Positions 1 through 7,883 of a DNA stretch of 64,000 bases are shown here, piece after piece. Position numbers and translations under genes: made by a program. The notes under the pieces are model-generated. The model ran no database searches. It had not been told where the DNA came from and saw only the letters and a program-made list of their open reading frames with translations. Origin of the DNA: Sinohyriopsis cumingii (lineage: Eukaryota > Mollusca > Bivalvia > Unionida > Unionidae); the NCBI GenBank assembly GCA_028554795.2, contig CM068830.1, forward strand, positions 48,932,227 to 48,996,226. Direction: 5' to 3'. The number at the start of each line of letters is the position of its first letter. Within the stretch, counting starts at the first letter, position 1.

Positions 1-545
1 GCACCTCTGTGCTTAAATAGAGTGTGTAGAAGAAAATTGTACTTGTGTGGATTGTGTAGAAGAAAATTGTACTTATCTGGATTGTGTAGAAGACTGTACT
101 TATGTGGACTGTGTAGAAGATGATTGTAGTTGTGTAGTGTGTAGGCGAAGATTGTTTGTACTTGTATGGAGTGTGTAGGCAAAGATTTTCTGTACTTATA
201 TGGAGTGTATAGACGAAGATTGTACTGGTACGGAGTGTGTAGAAGAAGATTGCGTGTAAATTGTACAGAGTGTGTAGGTAAAGATTGTCTGTACTTATTA
301 TATAGAGTGTGTACACAAAGATTGTTTCTACTTGTCTAGAGTGTGTAGGCAAAGATTGTCTTTACTTATATGGAGTGTATAGGCAAAGATTGCCCGAACT
401 TGTATAGTGTGTAGGCGTAGATTGTTTGTATTTGTGTAGAGTGTATCCACGAGGATTGTCTATACTGGTACAGAGTGTGTACGCGAAAATTGTCTATACT
501 TTTATAGAGGGTGTACGCGAAGAGTGTCTTTATTGTCTGAATTTG
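1..545. repeat. Degenerate minisatellite
   Basis: Irregular tandem units of roughly 30-60 bp share a core like GTGTGTAGACGAAGATTGT followed by a TGTACTT block. The open frames across it are by-products of the repeat. No gene is seen. Confidence 0.8.
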
Positions 546-1074
546 AAAAGAATATTCGTATCCGGTAAAAGGGAAGGAAAGGTAAATTGTGTTCTTCGTA
601 CAAACACACAATCACACTTACAAAGAAATTAATAAGGGGTTAGTGGCTGAAAATTATGGTATTTTTTAATATAAAAAATAATGATAATCACATGTTGTCA
701 CATAATTAAGAGGGGAACATTATATTTTCAATACAGACACTCAATCACAATGCCATTTTTAAAAAAGGAGAACACACAGTCACACATACAAAATGATCTG
801 TGTAGTGTTGTGATAGTTATCCTTTAGCATCTTCCCTTGTCAGTCAACCACACAATTGCTCATATTAAAGCGGAAAAACGATGTTTCTTTTTCATACAAA
901 TACAGTCACCCATACAAAAGACGATTGTGGTACGAAGTTTTCGTACAAGCACACGATCTTACGTTAAATGTGGGTAGTGTATGATATATTTATACCAATT
1001 ATTTCTGTTCTTACAAACACACAAGTACAAATGAGGAGTACGATACGATAAGCACAAAAGCACATACTAATGAG
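546..1074. other. Host intergenic sequence, no gene seen
   Basis: AT-rich sequence with loosely repeated CACAATCAC and CATACAAA words. I see no convincing coding frame, RNA gene or promoter. Confidence 0.6.
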
Positions 1075-1335
1075 GGGCCCCGAGTGGCCGAGTGATCTAA
1101 AGCGCTCTCCGTCACGGATCACTGCCATCTCACCTCTGTCTGCGTGGGTTCGAGTCTCGGGCTCGGCCAGTGTGGATATGTGAGAAAGCTTGCCGATAGC
1201 TTCTCGTGGGTCGGTGGTTCTTTCCGGGGTTTTCCCGGGTTCTTCCTCCACTATTAACACTGGCCGCCATGTATAGCCTATCCTGTGCTGAAAAATGGCG
1301 TTAAACCCTATAACAACAACAACAACAACATACTA
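1075..1335 (+). mobile_element. tRNA-derived SINE, copy 1
   Basis: The head contains a pol III A-box-like TGGCCGAGTGATCTAAAG and a B-box-like GGGTTCGAGTCTC, as in Leu/Ser-type tRNAs. A conserved body follows (CCGGGGTTTTCCCGGG, then AAAATGGCGTTAAACCC), and it ends in an (AAC)n tail. Two more copies of the same family lie inverted at 19795-20040 and 54205-54455, which confirms a dispersed SINE rather than a functional tRNA gene. Confidence 0.9.
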
Positions 1336-1551
1336 ATGGGGTAGGTTATGATATAATTTTCATACCAATACTTATATAAATGGGGATACCTTTTTACAAA
1401 CACAAGTTCATATAAAACACAAAATATAAAAGCTGAAAATAATGATTAGTGTTCTATTTATGTAGAATGCTGGGTGGCGTTGAAGTGGACCGTTGCTTTG
1501 AGTAATGTGTTAGCTAAAGTTATTAACGTAGATGACATCTTTTGACTATTC

Positions 1552-1557
1552 TCCATC
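1552..1557. repeat. Target-site duplication, left
   Basis: TCCATC immediately precedes the left terminus. The identical hexamer follows the right terminus at 18822-18827. A 6-bp duplication is what Polinton/Maverick integrases produce. Confidence 0.93.
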
Positions 1558-2065
1558 AGTAGTGAAAGGGGTGAGATTAGCGTCAATGGGAATTAGCATT
1601 ACAAACACCCCCTGGGCGAGATTAGCGTCAATGGAAATTTAACATTAACCACCCTGGGCGAGATTAGCGTCAATGGAAATTTAACATGGGCAAAAAACCC
1701 TGGGTAAGATTAGCGTCAATGGAATTTAACATTGGAGAAAGGAAATAAAAGGAAATATTGAGATTAGCGTCAAAGGCATTCGAACAATGGAAAAAAAATA
1801 TCGATTCTAGGGACAAAGGCAATTGAACATGGGGAATAGAGTTTGGGTCTGTCTAGGGACAAGGGGAATTGAACATGGGAATAAAGTGTGGGTTTGTCTA
1901 GGGACAAAGGGGAATTGAACATGTTAGAAAAAAAAACTACTTTAGGGACAATGGGAATTGAACATGGGATTTTTTTTTTTTTTTTTAAATTTATAAAGGG
2001 GTAGGCAATTGAAAAGTCATTCTCTTTTCGAGAAATATGGCTGGCCCTGAAAAGGGCCTTTGGTT
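1558..2065. repeat. Left terminal inverted repeat
   Basis: It matches the reverse complement of 18312-18821 almost base for base over its outer 100 nt and with small indels further in. Inside are two sub-repeat families. Five copies of GAGATTAGCGTCAATGG lie near 1573, 1618, 1660, 1707 and 1760. Four copies of a GGGACAAGGGGAATTGAACAT-like unit lie near 1805-1960. The repeat extends inward to include the histone-like stem-loop of the adjacent gene. Confidence 0.95.
2043..2058 (-). terminator. Histone-type 3' stem-loop (module A)
   Basis: On the minus strand the transcript reads CCAAA, then GGCCCTTTTCAGGGCC (6-bp stem, TTTC loop), then AGCCA. About 14 nt later comes CGAAAAGAGAATGAC, a purine-rich block like a U7 histone downstream element. 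The stem begins 26 nt after the stop codon of the 2085-2465 gene. Replication-dependent histone mRNAs have this arrangement. Use by this element is inferred. Confidence 0.85.
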
Positions 2066-2084
2066 TCTTCTTCTTCTTCTGCTT

Positions 2085-2465
2085 CTAATTTCTTCTTTTT
2101 CTCCACCAACTTCTTATTTTCTCACCTACACTCTTTTTCTTCTTTTTTTTCTCCTCCTCTTCTTTCTTCTCTTCCTCCTCCTCTTCTTTCTTCCTCTTCT
2201 CATTTTCTTCTTCTTTTTCAATTTTTTCATTCCATTTTCGTATTCTTATCCTTTCCTCTTCATCCTCCTTCTCCTCCTTTATTTCCTTCATCACACCACT
2301 TATCATGTCCTTTGCTTTTCTTAAGTTGTTAATCTCCATTTTTACTCTATGCGGACTATAAGAATAGTGGTCTTCAATGAGTCGTACTAGCATTTGTTCT
2401 ATCATGCCCAAATTGTCAAGGACGTCTTGCAATGTTTGAAATTTATCGAGGTGGTTCGAAGCCAT
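2085..2465 (-). CDS. Charged coiled-coil protein, terminal cassette gene 1 (unknown function)
   Basis: A 126-residue frame starting at ATG 2463-2465. Residues 1-60 look like a compact helical region (MASNHLDKFQTLQDVLDNLG onward). From about residue 62 the protein is almost entirely Glu/Lys/Arg with runs of E and K, and it ends in a basic tail, WWRKRRN. I recognise no family. Support for its being a gene comes from its setting: an upstream motif shared with cassettes 2 and 3, a TATA-like GTATAAGAAC, and a histone-like stem-loop 26 nt after the stop. It sits at the inner edge of the left terminal repeat. The low-complexity tail could have grown by replication slippage. Confidence 0.7.
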   Translation of the reverse strand: MASNHLDKFQTLQDVLDNLGMIEQMLVRLIEDHYSYSPHRVKMEINNLRKAKDMISGVMKEIKEEKEDEEERIRIRKWNEKIEKEEENEKRKKEEEEEEKKEEEEKKKKKKSVGEKIRSWWRKRRN

Positions 2466-2503
2466 CTTCTCTGTAGAATGGTTTGAATGACGAATACTGT
2501 GGG

Positions 2504-2544
2504 TTCTTATACGAAAAGCGTGGACGTGAAGGAAAACATCCCCC
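2504..2544 (-). promoter_or_regulatory. Cassette 1 upstream motif and TATA-like box
   Basis: On the minus strand GATGTTTTCCTTCACGTCC (2521-2541) precedes TATAAGAAC (2504-2511), about 40-55 nt before the ATG. A second copy of the motif lies at 2589-2612. The same block recurs before cassettes 2 (3945-3968) and 3 (4824-4846), so it is a shared promoter element or shared 5' leader. Confidence 0.6.
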
Positions 2545-2639
2545 TAAAACATAAAATTGATATTACCTAGATCATGACCTAACATCGTGCGGACGTGAAA
2601 GAAAACATCCCCTACTTTTCTCATTTCATATAATATACT

Positions 2640-3290
2640 ATCCACATAAGTGAAGCAACAATAAACAAACCCCAAATCTACTATTTACACACGCAAATCA
2701 TTAAAACAAAATCCATAATCTACTATCCACACAATCGTACGTGAGCGGTTACAAAACCCAAACTATACTCTCCACATACACTAAGAAACAATAAACAAAA
2801 TCCATAATCTACTATCCACACAATCGTACGTGAGCGGTTACAAAACCCAAACTATACTCTCCACATACGCTAAGAAACAATAAACAAAATCCATAATCTA
2901 CTATCCACACAATCGTACGTGAGCGGTTACAAAACCCAAACTATACTCTTCACATACGCTAAGAAACAATAAACAAAATCCATAATCTACTATCCACAAT
3001 CGTACGTGAGCGGTTACAAAACCCAAACTATACTCTCCACATACGCTAAGAAACAATAAACAAAATCCATAATCTACTATCCACACAATCGTACGTGAGC
3101 GGTTACAAAACCCAAACTATACTCTCCACATACGCTAAGAAACAATAAACAAAATCCATAATCTACTATCCACACAATCGTACGTGAGCGGTTACAAAAC
3201 CCAAACTATGCTCTTCACATACGCTAAGAAACAATAAAGAAACCCATAATCTACCATTCACACAAACTTACGTGAGCAGTTACAAACACA
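2640..3290. repeat. 89-bp tandem array between cassettes 1 and 2
   Basis: About seven units, each with CGTACGTGAGCGGTTAC, CAAACTATACTC and CTAAGAAACAATAAAC blocks. Units start near 2737, 2826, 2915, 3000, 3090, 3179 and a diverged one near 3267. A single related unit reappears near 4205 upstream of the cassette 3 stem-loop. It is internal to the element and not related to the host minisatellites. Confidence 0.85.
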
Positions 3291-3351
3291 AACACACAAA
3301 CACATACCCTCGCACTATGAAAAAAGAGTGTTTATATTCACACTACTCTAC

Positions 3352-3352
<1 letters not shown>

Positions 3353-3394
<42 letters not shown>
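3353..3394. repeat. (CA)n microsatellite
   Basis: About 21 uninterrupted CA repeats in the 3' region of cassette 2. The corresponding place in cassette 3 (near 4300) has only CTACACACATTGG, so the expansion came after duplication. Confidence 0.95.
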
Positions 3395-3395
<1 letters not shown>

Positions 3396-3434
3396 TGGCA
3401 AATTGATGGTTATTTCTTTTCTAGAGTATTGGGT

Positions 3435-3450
3435 AGCCCTGAAAAGGGCT
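3435..3450 (-). terminator. Histone-type 3' stem-loop (module B)
   Basis: Minus strand: AGCCCTTTTCAGGGCT followed by ACCCA, the canonical histone 3' flank. A downstream block CTAGAAAAGAAATAACC starts about 10-14 nt later, then ATTTGCCAA. It lies 30 nt after the stop of the 3481-3879 gene. Confidence 0.85.
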
Positions 3451-3480
3451 GTTTTTTTTTGGAACTTCATGGACACCTGG

Positions 3481-3879
3481 TTAATGGTGGCACCTTCCAG
3501 GCCTGGCGCCACATACACATCTTGTTCCCCAGTTGCTTTTTACTTTTTTGGGGGAGAGAGCAGAGGCAGGATATGTGGCTTCAGAATCCCAATTTTCGGT
3601 TTCTGGGATTCTGAAATTTCTTCTTCTTTTCTCCTTTTCCTCCTCCTCTTCTTTGTATCTTCTCTCCTCCTCTTCTTTGTATCTTCTCTCCTCTTCTTTG
3701 TATCTTCTTTCCTCCTCTTCTTTGTATCTTCTCTCCTCCTCTTCTTTATTTCTTCTTTCCTCCTCCTCTCTCATTATTCCTTCTTCCACAATGGCCTCCG
3801 CGGCCAGTTAGTTCAACAGGCGCCTGGCATATTCCAGATGAACATGAAGTTCCAACAGTTTCGCCAGTCTCCTGTTCAT
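3481..3879 (-). pseudogene. Terminal cassette gene 2, interrupted by TAA
   Basis: The expected start is ATG 3877-3879, about 50 nt below a TATA-like TATAAATTG and the shared upstream motif. The first 23 codons (MNRRLAKLLELHVHLEYARR...) resemble the start of cassette 3, with the LAKL-E-V-L spacing. An in-frame TAA at 3808-3810 interrupts the frame. The same frame then runs open for about 108 codons of E/R/K/Y repeats (EEEERRYKE units) to a Cys/His-containing end, GTRCVCGARPGRCHH. The continued open frame suggests a recent nonsense change, a sequencing error or readthrough. Downstream GTG or internal ATG starts are possible but less likely. Function unknown. Confidence 0.6.
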
Positions 3880-3927
3880 TCTGGTGTTGATCAATCAACA
3901 AGGGTAGCTGGACTGCCGAACGAGTTT

Positions 3928-3968
3928 CAATTTATACTAAAACTGCGGACGTGAAGGAAAACATCCCC
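3928..3968 (-). promoter_or_regulatory. Cassette 2 upstream motif and TATA-like box
   Basis: GATGTTTTCCTTCACGTCC on the minus strand (3945-3965), then TATAAATTG (3928-3936). A decayed second motif copy lies at 4016-4038, matching the doublet at cassette 1. Confidence 0.6.
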
Positions 3969-4346
3969 CTAAAAAACATAAAATTGATCTTACCTAGATC
4001 ATGACCAAAAAACAACGCGCGGACCTAAAAGAAACACTCACTCACTTTTTTATACTACCCATTCCTATTCTAAAATTTTTTTTCATTAATCACTCCAATA
4101 TACTATTCACATACGCAAAGCAATTCAATCAACCCCCCCAAATCTACTCTCCCCACACCTCAAACAGCCAAAAAAAAAAACATGATCTTAATCTACTATC
4201 CACGCCAACGTACGTGAGATGTTACAAACACAAACACACAAACACATACCCTCAAACTATAAAAAAGAGTTAGTGTTTATATTCACACTACTCTACCTAC
4301 ACACATTGGCAAATTGATTGTTATTTCTTTTCTAGAGTATTGGGGT

Positions 4347-4362
4347 AGCCCTGAAAAGGGCT
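4347..4362 (-). terminator. Histone-type 3' stem-loop (module C)
   Basis: Minus strand AGCCCTTTTCAGGGCT followed by ACCCC, then CTAGAAAAGAAATAACA and ATTTGCCAA. It is nearly identical to module B, including about 150 nt of downstream sequence, so cassettes 2 and 3 share a recent duplication. It lies 31 nt after the stop of the 4394-4756 gene. Confidence 0.85.
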
Positions 4363-4393
4363 GTGTTTTTTTTTTGTTTGCTATGGCAATCTT

Positions 4394-4756
4394 TTAGTTT
4401 CTAAGAATGCGATGTCCTCTGAGGATAGACTTTCTGGCGATAGGTCTGCTTCTTCGGAAAGAGAAGAAGAACTCTTTGGTGTCGATACGACAATCGACAA
4501 AGCCTCTCTCAGGTTCAGGTTCCTGCTGCTGTTGCTGCTGCCGTTGTTGTTGTTGCTGCTGTCTCTGAAGTCTGTACTTCTCTGTCCATTCTTCTTTCTC
4601 CCTGTTCACTTCATCTCTGAAGAGTTCTTCTATCAAGTCTTCAGTGACTTTTAGCATTCTCACATTGTCTATCTCTTCTGGCTTCGGTATCAGACTGTGT
4701 CTGACCCTATGCAAATTCACGTAGGCTTCGTTTAGCTTAGCTAGTTTGGAGCACAT
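4394..4756 (-). CDS. Glutamine-rich small protein, terminal cassette gene 3 (unknown function)
   Basis: About 120 residues from ATG 4754-4756. The frame is open eight codons further, but only to a TTG, so the ATG is chosen. The N-terminus (MCSKLAKLNEAYVNLHRVRH) resembles cassette gene 2. A helical, acidic middle is followed by a Q/R tract near residues 65-80 encoded by CAG/CAA repeats. The end is Arg-rich (SFRRSRPIARKSILRGHRIL). I recognise no family. The upstream motif and histone-like stem-loop match its paralogues. Trinucleotide slippage in the Q tract may make length polymorphic. Confidence 0.7.
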   Translation of the reverse strand: MCSKLAKLNEAYVNLHRVRHSLIPKPEEIDNVRMLKVTEDLIEELFRDEVNREKEEWTEKYRLQRQQQQQQRQQQQQQEPEPERGFVDCRIDTKEFFFSFRRSRPIARKSILRGHRILRN

Positions 4757-4806
4757 CTTCGTAGGAGGATGAGTCGACAATGGATGGTTAGACTGGAAAC
4801 AACCCG

Positions 4807-4846
4807 GTTCTTAAAGTTAAAGCGCGGACGTGAAGGAAAACATCCC
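4807..4846 (-). promoter_or_regulatory. Cassette 3 upstream motif
   Basis: Minus strand GATGTTTTCCTTCACGTCC (4827-4845) followed at TATA-like spacing by TTTAAGAAC (4807-4815), about 50-60 nt before the ATG. Confidence 0.55.
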
Positions 4847-4849
4847 TCC

Positions 4850-5196
4850 ACGGTTTTCGAGCCGCAATGTTCAATGAGTATCATGAGAGGGATAGTAAGA
4901 AGTCAAAGAGCATGAATCAAACATTCTTATAGCCAAACAAATCACAAAGGCATTTTTTTCAAAACACATAATTTTTTATTCAAAAATCACTTAACACTAA
5001 CCAACAACTCTAACATTTTTTAACAATAATCCAACAATATAACATCAAACATTTTTTTCAATTTACACTCTACTTTAAACAGGGTTGGCAAAGTTGTGAA
5101 TGAAATTGTGATTTCCATTGTTGCAAGTCATTGAGTCATGGATGGACACTACGTTTCCTAGCTTAAGACAACAAAATAAGCATACTAGTCAAAAAA
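4850..5196. other. Intergenic stretch with possible poly(A) signal
   Basis: AT-rich sequence between the terminal cassettes and the central gene block. On the minus strand an AATAAA occurs near 4975, about 220 nt below the stop of the 5197-5679 gene. No histone-like stem-loop is seen here, in contrast to the flanking cassettes. Confidence 0.45.
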
Positions 5197-5679
5197 TCAA
5201 CGATTTACTTTCTCATCGTTTCTAGAAAAATCACGATCAAAATAAGTCACTAAATGTTCTTTTGCTGATAATAAGTGATCAGTTTCGATCTCGACTTTCT
5301 CTTTGAATTTGTCAAAGAGGGTTTTGATGTAATGGATGTCTCGAGTCGTTAATGGAGGACAGAAATATTCACGCAAGTCTTTATACCACCAACGTAACAC
5401 GTCTTTTTTAAACAGACTCCAAGCTTCGTCCAGATATTCGTTGAATTTTTCTTCTTCACTGATGTTTTGACATCCATAGTAATCATGCTTCATCCATGTC
5501 GTAATTGTGTCTGCCAGGTATGTAGCACAGTAGGGGACCAATTGCTGTTCTTGTTCTGGCCATCTCGACTTGATCACGATGTCCTTTTCGTCTTTGTGTT
5601 GGGATTCTCCTTCCACGGTCTCCTCACATTCCATCTTCAAAGCTTCTCCACTAGGTAAAGAAGGATAACAGTCTTCCAT
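5197..5679 (-). CDS. Unknown acidic protein downstream of the capsid gene
   Basis: A 160-residue intact frame from ATG 5677-5679, starting 5 nt after the stop codon of the capsid gene. It is acidic at the N-terminus (MEDCYPSLPSGEALKMECEE), then a helical region rich in W/Y/F (DEAWSLFKKDVLRWWYKDLR). I recognise no family. It has no G-x-HW or catalytic Cys context, so it does not look like the missing maturation protease. Tight packing behind the capsid genes suggests a structural or late role, which is inference only. Confidence 0.65.
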   Translation of the reverse strand: MEDCYPSLPSGEALKMECEETVEGESQHKDEKDIVIKSRWPEQEQQLVPYCATYLADTITTWMKHDYYGCQNISEEEKFNEYLDEAWSLFKKDVLRWWYKDLREYFCPPLTTRDIHYIKTLFDKFKEKVEIETDHLLSAKEHLVTYFDRDFSRNDEKVNR

Positions 5680-5684
5680 GGCTT

Positions 5685-6530
5685 CTAGTAATCTAGAATG
5701 ACTTCTCTCAAACTGTTGATTTCTATGGTATTATCGAATTCTGCATACAGGATGACGTTCAACGTTACATCATCATCACCGATTCTGTTTCCGAACTGAA
5801 TTTCCACACGAATCTGGCCGGATTTTATAGGGTGGAAATGTCCCTCGTCGCTGCCTTGGTCTGGAGTGAAATCAAAAGCCCACAAAGCATAGCCTCCGTC
5901 ATAATCGTCGTACGTAATGCCGTGACTGGTGTTGGTTCCTAACTGTCCCGTGGCTTCGTACAAAGACAAGTACGATCTCAAGTAATTCTTCTTCTCAAAG
6001 TCAGGTTCGAAAGGTCGGGTACACAAGGTCTTGCCATCGCGACTGACTTCAATCTTGGACACGTTGAAGTGATGAAAATTGAAAGGATTTTTAGTGATAG
6101 CTCCGTTGAAGGCTTCATTCGAGACCATACCAAGGATTAAACGTTTGGGTAGCTGTCCTTGGAACAGATGATCTTCGATCATGGATCGCTGTCCCCTAGG
6201 AATGGTGAAAGTTTTCACTTCTACGCGTCGGATCGGATACTTGGCGGTCGTTCTGCTCAACGTCTGACTGATGTCGTTACCTACTTTAGGTAACACTTCC
6301 ACACGACGTACGTAGAGTCTGGCTTCTTGGATTTTGGTTTTGTACTCGCCAGCATCAGCCAATAAATGGAAAGCGGTACTGCTCCGATTCAGTCTCAGGC
6401 GGACATCCAACCCGTTCAGCAAATATTTTTCGTGCAACCACATGTCCAAATGCAAACGATCCATCAGTTCTAAACTTTGGTTGGGTCCTATGATTCTCTT
6501 TCTTCGTTCTACAAATCCCTCATTGGTGGT
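5685..6530 (-). CDS. MCP: Major capsid protein (double jelly-roll), N-terminally truncated
   Basis: The ATG frame at 6464 gives 259 residues. Capsid-like coding continues in frame upstream to about 6530 (TNEGFVERRKRIIGPNQSLE) with no ATG. It matches the C-terminal portion of the Polinton capsid family widely annotated in invertebrates as F54H12.2-like. Recognisable landmarks are MDRLHLDMWLHEKYLLNGLD, KYPIRRVEVKTFTIPRGQ, NPFNFHHFNV and a C-terminal VILYAEFDNTIEINS. Family members are usually about 430 residues or more, so roughly 150 N-terminal residues are absent. The break coincides with the end of the minor capsid gene (stop 6548-6550). A GTAAGT sits at that junction on the minus strand. 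A deletion, a spliced exon or frameshift fusion are alternatives, with deletion simplest. Confidence 0.85.
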   Translation of the reverse strand, partial: TTNEGFVERRKRIIGPNQSLELMDRLHLDMWLHEKYLLNGLDVRLRLNRSSTAFHLLADAGEYKTKIQEARLYVRRVEVLPKVGNDISQTLSRTTAKYPIRRVEVKTFTIPRGQRSMIEDHLFQGQLPKRLILGMVSNEAFNGAITKNPFNFHHFNVSKIEVSRDGKTLCTRPFEPDFEKKNYLRSYLSLYEATGQLGTNTSHGITYDDYDGGYALWAFDFTPDQGSDEGHFHPIKSGQIRVEIQFGNRIGDDDVTLNVILYAEFDNTIEINSLREVILDY

Positions 6531-6547
6531 TGTTTTTGATACATGAC

Positions 6548-7462
6548 TTACGAGTCGTGAGAGAACCGTTTTCGAAAATGGAGTTTCACCGTGACTTTTC
6601 CTTTGGTGAATGGAATATTTTGTCCCAAATCTCCTTTTATAGCAATGTTGACAGTGTCCAAATACGACTTGCTGACAGGCAAATAATAAGGATGCACAAA
6701 TTCCCGGTGGACGTGATAGGTGTTTCCACCTTCCTGGTCACTGGTCGTGGTACTATCCACTTTGAAAGGAATGACACGCAGTAACGGTACGGAGGTGTGT
6801 CCCACCACGTTGTACTCCACCACATCGGAGTACACGAACATCAAATTCAGTCCTTGGTTCAGTTCTACAGGGAATCGAAAAAACTTGTAAAATTCCGTAT
6901 TGCTGTTGATCTTCGGTTTAAAATTTGCAGCCATTTTTGTGTCTCCACCTAAAATATCAAACAAGTCACGATTAAAACTGATGGACAACGTTTGGGTATC
7001 CTGAAATTTCATCAGTAAGCGACGAGCCACTTTATGGTACTCCAGGGTGACACTTTTTTTGACTCTGTTCAGGGCTTTGCCAAAGGCGAACTCGAACCTG
7101 GAAGTAATGGTGTCCACCAAATGTTGGCCACTAAAATAAAACCCTGCCGGAATTTTCAAGGTGTAGATATTGAAGGGTGAATTGTTGGATGGTCTTGTGT
7201 CCCCTGAAAACCCGATGTCATTCATGGCTTCTTGTAATTGTTGGTTCATGATTTCGACCTCAAAAGTGTTTTGCTTTTCGGTGATGTTTTGGATTTGTGT
7301 AGGGTGAATCATTTCTACTAAAGCCACTTCCCAATGCGCTTCGTGATCTAACTGGATGGCTTGAGGTAATTTAGCCGTGTAACAGCACAACGTGTTGTGG
7401 GGAAACACCTCCATGGAACTGTCACTGGGTAAGGTTAAGTAAAATTGGTTTTCGTGACTCAT
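6548..7462 (-). CDS. mCP: Minor capsid (penton-like) protein
   Basis: An intact 304-residue frame from ATG 7460-7462. The start (FYLTLPSDSSMEVFPHNTLC, then an ELDHE-type segment and WEVALVEMIHPTQ) is the typical opening of the Polinton minor capsid/penton family, a single jelly-roll vertex protein. The length fits. It overlaps the stop of the upstream membrane protein gene by 4 nt (ATGA). It ends immediately before the capsid frame, so the three form a tight virion block. Family assignment is from recalled patterns, not a search. Confidence 0.8.
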   Translation of the reverse strand: MSHENQFYLTLPSDSSMEVFPHNTLCCYTAKLPQAIQLDHEAHWEVALVEMIHPTQIQNITEKQNTFEVEIMNQQLQEAMNDIGFSGDTRPSNNSPFNIYTLKIPAGFYFSGQHLVDTITSRFEFAFGKALNRVKKSVTLEYHKVARRLLMKFQDTQTLSISFNRDLFDILGGDTKMAANFKPKINSNTEFYKFFRFPVELNQGLNLMFVYSDVVEYNVVGHTSVPLLRVIPFKVDSTTTSDQEGGNTYHVHREFVHPYYLPVSKSYLDTVNIAIKGDLGQNIPFTKGKVTVKLHFRKRFSHDS

Positions 7463-7878
7463 AATTCCAGAGTTCTGTGGCTGTCCGAGGGGTTAGTGGA
7501 TGTCAGAGGCGTGTCTCCGCCCAAAATGGGGTTCTGGTTGTGGTTGTTGTTGGAGTGGTGACTGGCACTGGCACTGGATACAAGGTTCCCGTGGTTCCCG
7601 TTCGAGGAGAATTTCAGGGAGGGATTGGGAAGCAGGTAACCGATGCAACTGCTCAATAAAATGGTCCACAATTGTTTGTCTCCTTGTTGCAAACTCAAAA
7701 TGGCAATGGCTGCCCCGATGACACAATACACCACGAAGATTTGGCAGAAAAAGACGATTTGCGTTTTAGGCACACGTTCTCCACACCACACCCACAAGGG
7801 TTGTTTTTGTAAATCTTGCACAGAAGAACTAGGTGAAGGAGGAGTGGTCGACGTAGCTGCGTCTGTGTGAAAGGGCAT
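7459..7878 (-). CDS. Two-helix membrane protein of the virion block
   Basis: 139 residues from ATG 7876-7878. The frame is open three codons further, only to a GTG. Two hydrophobic segments are visible: IVFFCQIFVVYCVIGAAIAI (about residues 42-62) and LWTILLSSCIGYLL (about 70-85). The N-terminus is Ser/Pro-rich and the C-terminus Asn/His/Ser-rich. Small two-span proteins next to capsid genes are common in Polintons and could act in an internal membrane or in entry. That role is inference. It overlaps the minor capsid start by 4 nt and begins 6 nt below the integrase stop. Confidence 0.65.
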   Translation of the reverse strand: MPFHTDAATSTTPPSPSSSVQDLQKQPLWVWCGERVPKTQIVFFCQIFVVYCVIGAAIAILSLQQGDKQLWTILLSSCIGYLLPNPSLKFSSNGNHGNLVSSASASHHSNNNHNQNPILGGDTPLTSTNPSDSHRTLEL

Positions 7879-7883
7879 GATGG

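Noticed and set aside
1075..1160. Functional tRNA-Leu/Ser gene
   Set aside because: The head is fused to a conserved SINE body and (AAC)n tail and occurs three times. The cloverleaf arms are imperfect.
2037..2332. Plus-strand Leu/Phe/Ser-rich frames opposite cassette gene 1, and similar ones at 3328-3954
   Set aside because: Antisense of poly-Glu/Lys codons (CTT/TTC runs). The minus-strand frames have the promoter motif and stem-loop.
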